DNA from: Postechiella sp039985655
GTDB lineage: Bacteria > Bacteroidota > Bacteroidia > Flavobacteriales > Flavobacteriaceae
Reading direction: 5' to 3'
NCBI GenBank assembly: GCA_039985655.1
Contig: JBDWSF010000003.1
Span: 1 to 64,000 of the forward strand
Length of the DNA stretch: 64,000 nt
The position numbers and the translations under genes are program-made. Numbering within the stretch: the stretch's first letter is position 1; the number at the start of each line of letters is the position of its first letter. The notes below the pieces were generated by a model. It made no database searches and was not told the origin of the DNA. It saw nothing but the letters and a program-made list of their open reading frames with translations. Of the stretch, positions 16,727 through 24,686 are shown one piece after another.

Positions 16727-17601
16727 TGATAAGATTCATAAAGACATTTTACAGATTAATTAATATTCTAATAATTATAGCCTTATTAGTTATTCATTTT
16801 ATAATAAAAGAAAACAGCTATAATAGTTCTTTACTTTTTTATACGTTTCCGTTACCAGTTATTATAATAGGGATTTTATTACTTTCTATTTTTTTAAGTA
16901 AAAAAGCTAGAAAATGGAACTTAATTTTGGCGTTTGTTTTATTGGTTATTTGGTTTGGGAGAAGTTTCAAAATAAATAGTGCAGATAAAATTATCGAAAC
17001 AGATATTGAAATTGTGTTTTGGAATGCCTCTCACGATAGAAATTTTGATGAAGCTTTTAAAGAAAATAAAGGTGTTCCAGATATTTTGGTTTTGGCAGAA
17101 CATGGCGATTTTCAAATAAACACTTTTAAATTAAAGTATCCGGTTTATCATTTTTACCGATCCATTAGAGGTATTAGTATTTTTTCTAAATCTGAAATTA
17201 AGATTTTGGACGAAACAACCTCGAAGTACAAAACCAATATTATTAATTTTGAAACCTATAACCTAAATGTATTTGCTATAGATGTCTCTGCAAGTATGGA
17301 TGTTCCTAGATCTTGGGAGCTAGGTTTTGTTAATTCTATAATAAAAGAAGGAAAAAACACTGTTCTATTAGGAGACTTTAATGTGCCTTTAGAATCTAAA
17401 TATTTTGATGATATCAAAATAAACTTTAGTCACGCTTTTGCGGAAAAGGGAAATGGTCTTCAAGAAACTTGGTTTTGGAATATTCCGCTACTCTCTTTAG
17501 ATCATATCTGGGTTTCTAAAGATTTAGAAATCTTAAAAACCGAAAAAATAAACACGTTTAAGTCCGATCACAGTATGATAAAGACGTACATAAGAAAATA
17601 G
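16726..17601 (+). CDS. Membrane-anchored endonuclease/exonuclease/phosphatase (EEP) family protein
   Basis: A 291-residue protein. Three N-terminal hydrophobic segments are followed by an EEP domain with the family's scattered catalytic motifs: FWNASHD, ILVLAEHGDF (catalytic glutamate), GISIFSKSEI, LLGDFNVPL (D, N), LDHIWVS (D, H) and FKSDHSMI (terminal D-H). It is probably a periplasmic phosphodiesterase or nuclease; the substrate is unknown. I chose the ATG at 16726, which overlaps the preceding TAA, over a GTG at 16693 that lies inside the upstream gene. Confidence 0.82.
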   Translation: MIRFIKTFYRLINILIIIALLVIHFIIKENSYNSSLLFYTFPLPVIIIGILLLSIFLSKKARKWNLILAFVLLVIWFGRSFKINSADKIIETDIEIVFWNASHDRNFDEAFKENKGVPDILVLAEHGDFQINTFKLKYPVYHFYRSIRGISIFSKSEIKILDETTSKYKTNIINFETYNLNVFAIDVSASMDVPRSWELGFVNSIIKEGKNTVLLGDFNVPLESKYFDDIKINFSHAFAEKGNGLQETWFWNIPLLSLDHIWVSKDLEILKTEKINTFKSDHSMIKTYIRK

Positions 17602-17732
17602 ACTGTTCTTAAATTTAAAAAAAAGAGTGTATGGTTTTTGTATAGGCGTAAATTTTTCTTCTAGTTGTTTGTTTATATAATATAGCTAGTTCTTATTGTT
17701 TTGTTTTAAAACATGAGAGCAAAAAGCTATAA

Positions 17733-19958
17733 ATTATCGCAAATAAAATTTTTATATCCGTTTTTGTATCACTATGTTTTTTTACACAGAGCATAGAAGC
17801 TCAACTTGGCTTTTGTGGAGGGAACTCAGGAGATCCAATTTTTACAGAAACATTTGGAGTTGGAATAGGTAATACTGCGCTACCAATAGGAACAACAACC
17901 TATACATATACTAATGGGTATCCTAATGATGGTTTTTACACCGTGTCTAATGGTACTTTTGGAAACGGCTTTGATTGGCATCAAGTAGAAGATCATACAA
18001 CTAACGATACTAATGGCAAATGCCTTATTGTAAATGCAGCTACAGCCCCAGGAGAATTTTACAAAACGACTATTTCTGGGCTTTGTGAAACAACAACTTA
18101 TGAGTTTTCGGCATGGTTAATAAATTTGGTTAAAGTCCCCGGTTTTTGTGTAAACCAAGGTATTGCAATACCTGTAAATGTTAGCTTTGAAATTTGGGAT
18201 GGTACAGATGCTAATTTATTAGCGAGTGGAAATACGGGAGACATCAATGAAGCAGCAAATCCAAACTGGGAAGAATATGGCTTGGTTTTTCAAACCTTAG
18301 CAGGACAAAGCACCGTGATTTTAAAAATGATTAATAATGGCGTTGGTGGTTGTGGCAACGATTTAGCTATTGATGATATTGAATTTAAATCTTGCGGAGA
18401 TTTTGTTGCTGTTACCGATGCAACAAATAAAGGCACTGTAAATTTATGTAGTACAGAAACACCCTATTTAACCACGTTAACGGCAACTCCAGATTTTTCA
18501 GTTTATAGTGGTCATTTTTATCAATGGCAAGAAAGTACCGATGGTATAAACTGGAATGATATAGCGAGAGAAAATAATCAAAGTATATTGGTTTCGATTT
18601 CTAATTCTATCTACTACAGAGCGAAAATTAGCGAGGTTGCAGCAAATTTGAGTAATCCATTATGTGTTTCCTTTTCAAATGAATATGAAGCTGTAATAAA
18701 TCAATTACCTGCCATGCCTACGCTTGCTTGTTGGGAAATGGCAACAATAAACACAATAACTTGTTCATGGGATGTTATAGGTACTCAAGACCCACAGCCA
18801 ACAGTTATAAATTGTTGGGACGATTATCAGTTCGATACCCTTTCTTGTTCTTGGATAAACAATGGTTCTCAAGATGTACAACCTGTAGTAGTAAACTGTT
18901 GGGATGATTATCAGTTCGATACGACTTCCTGTACATGGATAAATAATGGTTCGCAAGATCCACAGCCATCAGCAGTAAATTGCTGGGACGATTATCAATT
19001 GGATACCATGGCTTGTACTTGGGGAAATATTGGCGTACAAGATATACAACCAAATGCAGTAAATTGTTGGGATGATTATCAGTTTGATACGGTTTCTTGC
19101 TCTTGGATAAATAACGGAGTAGCAGTATTACAACCAACAGCTATTAATTGTTGGGACGATTATCAATTAGATGCCGTTACCTGTACTTGGGTAAATGTTG
19201 GCGTACAAGATATACAACCAATTGTCGTAAATTGTTGGGATGACTATCAGTTCGATACTCTTTCTTGTTCTTGGATAAATAGTGGTGTACAACCGGGCAA
19301 TATCACTGAAGAAACGGTTGAGTTATGTAGTAATAGGTCTTTAACGTTACAAACTCTAACCAATATTATAAATCCGAGTTATATCTGGAGTACGAATGAA
19401 ACGAGCGATGATATTGTAGTGAGTACCGCTGGTTTATATTCTGTAGATATTACGGGTGATAATTGTGCGTTTGAAACTAGAGTTTTTAATGTGATTCAAA
19501 TAGAAGAACCTGTTATTGAATCTGTGATTTCGGATCGAAATAATATTGTAATTACAACATCAAATTCGGGAGATTTTCTCTATTCTTTAGATGGTAATAT
19601 TTTTCAATCTAATAATATTTTTTATAATGTTGAAGGCGGACTTTATACCGTTTATGTAATAGAGCAGAATTGTAACGACATTGTTAATGTAGAGCATTTA
19701 CATTTTTATATACCGAAATATTTTACACCAAATAATGACGGTATACATGATCGTTTTAACTTATCTGGAATTGAATATTATGGTACATCTCAGGTTTCTA
19801 TTTTTAACCGTTACGGGAAATTATTAAAGTATTCTAGAAACGCTTCCTTTTCTTGGGATGGCACATATAATAATGAAAATATGCCAACAGATGATTATTG
19901 GTATGTTGTTATAATCGATGATCAGAAATTTATGGGGAATTTTACTTTAAAACGTTAG
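17733..19958 (+). CDS. Secreted modular protein with T9SS type B sorting domain and CW-type repeats (paralogue 1)
   Basis: About 741 residues counted from a putative ATT start at 17733. The frame is closed by a stop at 17730 and has no ATG/GTG/TTG before the mature N-terminus. The parts are a signal peptide ending SIEAQ, then a roughly 200-residue N-terminal domain (GFCGGNSGDPIFTETFG, GKCLIVNA, CETTTYEFSAWLI, GGCGNDLAIDDIEFKSCGD) shared with the paralogues at 23142 and 24687. Next comes a WQESTDGINW segment, then seven 28-residue NCWDDYQFDT repeats, then a type B (gliding-motility-associated) sorting domain FFTPNNDG-like to the end (YFTPNNDGIHDRF, WDGTYNNE, FTLKR). It should be exported by T9SS and surface-attached. 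An alternative is an ATG at 17713 followed by a one-base frameshift. It overlaps the pbpC stop by 4 bp. Confidence 0.82.
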   Translation: MIANKIFISVFVSLCFFTQSIEAQLGFCGGNSGDPIFTETFGVGIGNTALPIGTTTYTYTNGYPNDGFYTVSNGTFGNGFDWHQVEDHTTNDTNGKCLIVNAATAPGEFYKTTISGLCETTTYEFSAWLINLVKVPGFCVNQGIAIPVNVSFEIWDGTDANLLASGNTGDINEAANPNWEEYGLVFQTLAGQSTVILKMINNGVGGCGNDLAIDDIEFKSCGDFVAVTDATNKGTVNLCSTETPYLTTLTATPDFSVYSGHFYQWQESTDGINWNDIARENNQSILVSISNSIYYRAKISEVAANLSNPLCVSFSNEYEAVINQLPAMPTLACWEMATINTITCSWDVIGTQDPQPTVINCWDDYQFDTLSCSWINNGSQDVQPVVVNCWDDYQFDTTSCTWINNGSQDPQPSAVNCWDDYQLDTMACTWGNIGVQDIQPNAVNCWDDYQFDTVSCSWINNGVAVLQPTAINCWDDYQLDAVTCTWVNVGVQDIQPIVVNCWDDYQFDTLSCSWINSGVQPGNITEETVELCSNRSLTLQTLTNIINPSYIWSTNETSDDIVVSTAGLYSVDITGDNCAFETRVFNVIQIEEPVIESVISDRNNIVITTSNSGDFLYSLDGNIFQSNNIFYNVEGGLYTVYVIEQNCNDIVNVEHLHFYIPKYFTPNNDGIHDRFNLSGIEYYGTSQVSIFNRYGKLLKYSRNASFSWDGTYNNENMPTDDYWYVVIIDDQKFMGNFTLKR
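18726..19295 (+). repeat. Seven tandem 84-bp coding repeats (28-residue CWDDYQFDT units)
   Basis: Units start at 18726 (diverged), 18810, 18894, 18978, 19062, 19146 and 19230, each exactly 84 bp except the shortened last. Each encodes C-W-x6-D/N-T-x2-C-x-W with a GxQDxQP spacer, so two cysteines and two tryptophans recur per unit. Units beginning QL and QF tend to alternate, which suggests expansion by pairs. Confidence 0.9.
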
Positions 19959-22306
19959 TTTAATATTTCTATTCGCCGTTTTGCTTCATTACCAAATTCA
20001 TCAACAACAGTAATAACATGTTTTCCTGCATTTGGGATAATAGCGAGTTCGTGAATGTCTTTGGTAGTGCCTATAAAATTTTCATCGACATACCAAAACA
20101 CATTATTTTCGGGTTTAGAATGTGCGATTTTTAGAATGAGTTCGTTGGTATTACCATCAAAATCTTTAGGTAAAAAAATGCTGTTATTCTCTTTTGGATA
20201 AATAAAGGCCATAGAAATGATGTGTTCATTTAAACAATCGCTTCTAAATTTTGGTAAGGGTTTATAAAAAGGATTTTTAGTTTTATAATAATAGGCCATT
20301 AAAGGTGGTAAAACAAACCACGATTTATGCGTGATGTTACTTAAATCTTCGCAAGAAGTATTCACCTGGTAGTTTTCCGTTTTATCTAAATGAATTAGTT
20401 TATGATACGGACAAGGTTTGGTTTTTAATCCGCTAATTTGAACAAAACTGTTTTGTGTTTCATCGCAATTAGGAGACGCTCTGTAACCGCTTTTTGTACA
20501 AACGGTTATCTCTTGCATTTCGTCAAAAGGTTTTGCAAACCAATTGCTATTTGGTAATAAATTGAATATATCGAACAAAATGGGTGCTGCGGTTTGTACA
20601 CCAACTAAACCTGGACGACCTTCGCCATCAGCATTTCCAACCCAAACACCAATCACATAGTCTTTAGTTGTACCAATGGCCCAAGCATCTCGAAACCCAA
20701 AACTAGTACCTGTTTTCCATGCTATTTGTTTCGAGTCATCAAAAAACTCCCAACTTTCGTCACCTTCAGGTCTGTTAACCTTTTTTAAACTTTCGTAAGT
20801 TAAATAAATAGAAGCAGCATCAAAAAGGGTTTTGTCTGCTGTTTTCTTTCCAAAATTGATATCCGCGGAAGCGAAAAATGTAGGTTCACAAAATTCATTA
20901 GAAAAGTATTGACTAGAAGCGTCAGAAAAATGATTTAATGTAGAAGACATCGACGCATAGTTTTTACACAAATCCCATAAATTGCTTTCTGCCCCGCCAA
21001 GAATTAATGATAAGCCGTAATGATTGGCATTGTATTTTAAATCTGTAAGTTTTAATGCTTTTAGATAATGATGAAATCGGTCTAATCCAAAAGATTGCAA
21101 CATTTTAACCGCAGGAATATTCAAAGAACGCGATAAAGCTTGGCTTGCAGGTACTGCTCCATCAAAAGTCTTGTTATAATTTTCAGGGTTGTAACTTCCA
21201 AATTGTGAGGGTACATCGGCTACTAGTGTGTTAGGAAGTAAATCGCCAGCATCAAGCATGGCTGCATATAAAAAAGGCTTTAAAATACTGCCTGTACTTC
21301 TGGGTTTATCAATAATATCGACATCCTTTTGGTGGGCTCTATCGGTTGGCGAATTTCCAATATAGGTTAAAACCTGTCGCGTTTTTACATCTAAAACCAA
21401 AACAGCACAGTTGTAGATTTCATTTTGACTTAATAGATTATAATGACTTTTAATAACCGTGTTCGCTTTGGCTTGTAAAGACTTGTCTATTGTGGTTTGA
21501 ACGCGTTTTCCGTAATGTGTCTTAGCAATTTTTTGAAGTAAATGGGGCGCCGATCTCGGTAAAGGATATGGTTTTTGTGGTAAACTTTCAGCTATAGAAA
21601 GTTGATAGGTTAGTGTATCAAGAATCGATTTTTCTAATAGTTTTTTTAAAAGTCTATTTCGTTTTTTTAGTAAATGTTCTTGGTTTTTACCCGGATAAAT
21701 AAGACTGGGTGCATTTGGTAAAACGGCAAGTGTCGCGTTTTCTGCCCAAGATAAATCGTTAGCATTTCTATTAAAATAGCGCCACGAAGCCGCATCGAGA
21801 CCAACCACATTTCCCCCGAAAGGGGCATTACTACTATAATATGCTAATATTTTGTTTTTGGATGCGTTAAATTCTAAACGTGTAGCGAGAATAATTTCTT
21901 TTATTTTTTCGAAATAGGTGCGAGATTGTCCTTTTCTTGATAAACGAATAACCTGTTGTGTTATCGTACTGCCTCCTCGTTTTACTTTGCCAGATTTTAG
22001 ATTACCTCGTAATGCTTTAAAAATAGAAATGGGATTAAAACCAGGGTGTTTATAGAAGTATTCGTCTTCAAACGTGATAATACAAGTTTTAAATTTTTCT
22101 GGAACACTATCGTTTTGTGGAAATCGCCATTGCCCATCTTTGGCAATTTGTGCACCTAATAATTGATTGTTAGAACTATTAATTACGGTAGTCGTTGGAT
22201 CTTTAAAAAGTGGGTTTGGTAAGCAGAAATAATAACTAATTAGTAGTACAGTAATTATTACCGATTTAATTCTGTTGCGTTTTATGTAGTTTATTAGTTT
22301 TGTCAC
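19955..22306 (-). CDS. pbpC: Penicillin-binding protein 1C (bifunctional transglycosylase/transpeptidase)
   Basis: A 783-residue inner-membrane enzyme with one N-terminal transmembrane helix (residues about 14-30). The GT51 glycosyltransferase domain has EDEYFYKHPG (E80) and RGGSTITQQVIRLSRKG. The transpeptidase domain has the SxxK motif STGSILKPF (S340, K343) and KTGTS near residue 533. The C-terminal BiPBP_C domain is about the last 80 residues. It polymerises and cross-links peptidoglycan, or repairs it. Its usual partner, the alpha-2-macroglobulin lipoprotein, is on the same strand but 5.7 kb upstream, separated by other genes. Confidence 0.94.
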   Translation of the reverse strand: MTKLINYIKRNRIKSVIITVLLISYYFCLPNPLFKDPTTTVINSSNNQLLGAQIAKDGQWRFPQNDSVPEKFKTCIITFEDEYFYKHPGFNPISIFKALRGNLKSGKVKRGGSTITQQVIRLSRKGQSRTYFEKIKEIILATRLEFNASKNKILAYYSSNAPFGGNVVGLDAASWRYFNRNANDLSWAENATLAVLPNAPSLIYPGKNQEHLLKKRNRLLKKLLEKSILDTLTYQLSIAESLPQKPYPLPRSAPHLLQKIAKTHYGKRVQTTIDKSLQAKANTVIKSHYNLLSQNEIYNCAVLVLDVKTRQVLTYIGNSPTDRAHQKDVDIIDKPRSTGSILKPFLYAAMLDAGDLLPNTLVADVPSQFGSYNPENYNKTFDGAVPASQALSRSLNIPAVKMLQSFGLDRFHHYLKALKLTDLKYNANHYGLSLILGGAESNLWDLCKNYASMSSTLNHFSDASSQYFSNEFCEPTFFASADINFGKKTADKTLFDAASIYLTYESLKKVNRPEGDESWEFFDDSKQIAWKTGTSFGFRDAWAIGTTKDYVIGVWVGNADGEGRPGLVGVQTAAPILFDIFNLLPNSNWFAKPFDEMQEITVCTKSGYRASPNCDETQNSFVQISGLKTKPCPYHKLIHLDKTENYQVNTSCEDLSNITHKSWFVLPPLMAYYYKTKNPFYKPLPKFRSDCLNEHIISMAFIYPKENNSIFLPKDFDGNTNELILKIAHSKPENNVFWYVDENFIGTTKDIHELAIIPNAGKHVITVVDEFGNEAKRRIEILN

Positions 22307-22335
22307 TTAAATTAATATACTCGAAGTATTCTTGT

Positions 22336-23073
22336 TTAGATTTGTTTTAAGATATTTTTATGACATATTTTATCCCAAGTTAATACTTGAACGCCGCTAG
22401 AATAATGAATCCTGTTTGGTTTATTATTTATAAGATGATTAAACCTAGGGTAATTAATTTTTACATTTTTAACAATAATATGTTGCATAGGCCATTCCGT
22501 ATGATGCACATCGTATTCTATAATATGGTTTTTGTGATCTTGAAAAACAGCATAACGTTCTGTTAACCATGTATCTGTTTTATCTTTTTTTACAGAATCG
22601 TTTTTTAAATGATATTCAATATGAAAGGAATCGTTAAATACTTTGTTATTTGATTGGTAGACGGATTCATTTCTATTCATTTTAGAATACCTATACGGAA
22701 ACTTTGATGCCATTTTTAAAACCTTACAAGAGGATCGTTTACTGCCTTCCATGCTTAAAAAATAAACGCTCGGCTTTCCATTTTTAATAATATAAACGCG
22801 AATATTTATTTCTTGAAAATCTGAAATATACGGTGGTTTTGGTAAGTTTTTAATGCCAATATTATTCATGTCGAAAGCCACTAAACTTACCCATGTTTTT
22901 CCATTTAAAGTATCTAATTCAATCCCTTTAGGAAGGTACGGTCGTATCAATTTTACATCAATTTCCCAATGTAAAAAGACGGCTTTATTCCATTCTTGAT
23001 AAAATGTCCATGCGCGTTTGGGGTATTCAAATGGTCTATGTTCGATTTGTTTTAATATTGTAGAATATTTCAC
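22336..23073 (-). CDS. DUF2071 (YqjF-type) protein
   Basis: A 245-residue protein with the DUF2071 pattern: NKAVFLHWEIDVKLIRPYLP, the same opening as the YqjF family, then VSLVAFDM, a central IRVYIIKNGKPSVYFLSME and a RYSKM segment. The fold resembles acetoacetate decarboxylase, but no activity is established. It is cytosolic with no signal. Only 29 bp separate its stop from the pbpC start. Its first codons and promoter region are duplicated at 24570-24660. Confidence 0.82.
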   Translation of the reverse strand: MKYSTILKQIEHRPFEYPKRAWTFYQEWNKAVFLHWEIDVKLIRPYLPKGIELDTLNGKTWVSLVAFDMNNIGIKNLPKPPYISDFQEINIRVYIIKNGKPSVYFLSMEGSKRSSCKVLKMASKFPYRYSKMNRNESVYQSNNKVFNDSFHIEYHLKNDSVKKDKTDTWLTERYAVFQDHKNHIIEYDVHHTEWPMQHIIVKNVKINYPRFNHLINNKPNRIHYSSGVQVLTWDKICHKNILKQI

Positions 23074-23141
23074 ACTTAATGACGTTATTTTTACTAATAT
23101 AGTGGATTAGTATTTTTTAAATATAATTAAAACGACGGGCT

Positions 23142-24524
23142 ATTAAAAAGAATATCAACATAACATTTTTAATTTTGCTTCTTTTTATTGGTTTAAAGAC
23201 AGAAGCACAATTAGGATTTTGTAGAGGTAATTCTGGCGACCCTATATTTATTGAGAATTTTGGATTTGGGCAAAGAGATTCTCGATTGCCTTCAGGTAGT
23301 ACAACCTACAAGTTTACTACTACAAATCCAAGAGATGGTTCCTATAAGGTGTCTAGCAAAACAGATTGGTTTAACTGGGTTTCAATTAAAGATCACACGG
23401 CTAATGATATAAACGGGAAGTCATTAATTGTAAATGCAAGTACTGTACCAGGAGAGTTTTTTAGGATTCCAATTTCTGGTTTATGTGAAAACACAACCTA
23501 TGAATTTTCATCTTGGTTAATTCATTTGATGCCTTCTAATCGTCCAAAGCATGTTATAAATAACAAAATAAAACCAATAAATGTAAAGTTTGAAATTTGG
23601 GATAGCACAGATACCATAATGTTAAAAAGCGGAAATACAGGAAATATATTTAGCTCGGCTATTCCTAAATGGGAACAATATGGATTAGTATTTCAAACAG
23701 AGCCTGGACAAACATCGGTAATTTTAAAAATGCGCAATAATGGTGGAGGTGGTTATGGTAATGATTTAGCAATAGACGATATTATGTTTAGAACTTGTGG
23801 TGATGCTGTTATTATAGAAGATTCATTAAAAAATACAAGAAATCTTTCTGTAAACGAAAATGAGCTGCCTTTTTCAACAGTACTAACTGCTACGCCAGAT
23901 TTTTCAGTTTTTTCAACACATTTTTATCAATGGCAAAAAAGTAAAGATGGTATTAATTGGGTTAATATTCTTGGAGAGCATAGTAATCGTTTTTCAGTAA
24001 TAAATATAAATGAGATTACTTATTATAGGACATTGCTTGCTGAGGATGCTATTAATTTATTAAACTCCTCATGTAATTCAACTTCAGAAGTTTATAAGGT
24101 TAACATTCTTTCTCCTAAGAAGCCTAAAAAACAAATCCCTGTTCCAAAGAAACTTATCAAACCTCGAAAAAAAGTAACTGGGATTAAGATTCCTAGTTCA
24201 ATTGGGCCTACTAAAGTTAATACTCTTGGTATAAAGGAAATTCCTAAACTTAAAAAACAAGTTGATATTTTTAATTTAAAAGGGCTTATTAAAACCCAAA
24301 AGCAAGTTATTATTGTAAAAGACGGGTTTGAAATTATTAATGATAGAGTTTGGATTGATGGAGCTATAGGGAAGTTTGTGCAAACAGGTGAAAAAATAAT
24401 AAAGCAAGGCCATGCAAATGCAGATATTGTTATAGAAGAAACTATATATTATAAGGCTGTTTATGGCTATAATTCTAAAAAAAGAAGATACCGTGTTCAT
24501 GTAAAACCTCATGTTCTTTGGTAA
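23142..24524 (+). CDS. Secreted-type paralogue 2, without T9SS sorting domain
   Basis: About 460 residues if read from the ATT codon at 23142, which gives a normal signal peptide MKKNINITFLILLLFIGL ending EAQ; the first conventional codon (TTG 23175) would leave only a 12-residue signal. The N-terminal domain matches paralogues 1 and 3 (GFCRGNSGDPIF, GKSLIVNAS, CENTTYEFSSWLI, GYGNDLAIDD), and the WQKSKDGINW segment follows. The C-terminal half is instead lysine-rich (KKPKKQIPVPKK) and ends in an unrecognised module closing RYRVHVKPHVLW. It lacks two cysteines conserved in the other two copies and has no sorting domain, so export to the surface is doubtful. It is divergent from DUF2071. Confidence 0.75.
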   Translation: MKKNINITFLILLLFIGLKTEAQLGFCRGNSGDPIFIENFGFGQRDSRLPSGSTTYKFTTTNPRDGSYKVSSKTDWFNWVSIKDHTANDINGKSLIVNASTVPGEFFRIPISGLCENTTYEFSSWLIHLMPSNRPKHVINNKIKPINVKFEIWDSTDTIMLKSGNTGNIFSSAIPKWEQYGLVFQTEPGQTSVILKMRNNGGGGYGNDLAIDDIMFRTCGDAVIIEDSLKNTRNLSVNENELPFSTVLTATPDFSVFSTHFYQWQKSKDGINWVNILGEHSNRFSVININEITYYRTLLAEDAINLLNSSCNSTSEVYKVNILSPKKPKKQIPVPKKLIKPRKKVTGIKIPSSIGPTKVNTLGIKEIPKLKKQVDIFNLKGLIKTQKQVIIVKDGFEIINDRVWIDGAIGKFVQTGEKIIKQGHANADIVIEETIYYKAVYGYNSKKRRYRVHVKPHVLW

Positions 24525-24569
24525 AAGTAAGTAAAATATAAGGTGCTATAAACGACTTTAGATGACCAT

Positions 24570-24617
24570 TCAAAATGGTCTATGCTTGATTTGTTTTAGT
24601 ATTTCTGCAAGTTTCAT
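24570..24617 (-). pseudogene. Duplicated 5' fragment of the DUF2071 gene
   Basis: Read on the minus strand from 24617 this encodes MKLAEILKQIKHRPF then a stop. It matches the start of the DUF2071 protein (MKYSTILKQIEHRPF) codon for codon. The flanking sequence toward the next gene (GTTATTTTT, ACTAATATAG, ATTAAAAAGAAT) also matches the DUF2071-paralogue 2 intergenic region. It is a leftover of tandem duplication, not a functional gene. Confidence 0.85.
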
Positions 24618-24686
24618 ATTTAAAAAAGTTATTTTTCACTAATATAGCGTTAATGTTTTTTTGAAATAATATTAAAAACCTGGGTC

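Noticed and set aside
18765..19137. Two minus-strand frames over the CW-repeat region
   Set aside because: They exist only because the 84-bp unit is a multiple of three and has no stop in those frames. Their repeated low-complexity peptides are shadows of the plus-strand gene.
18726..19295. CRISPR-like periodic repeats
   Set aside because: The 84-bp units are contiguous coding repeats in frame with a T9SS protein, without unique spacers and without cas genes.
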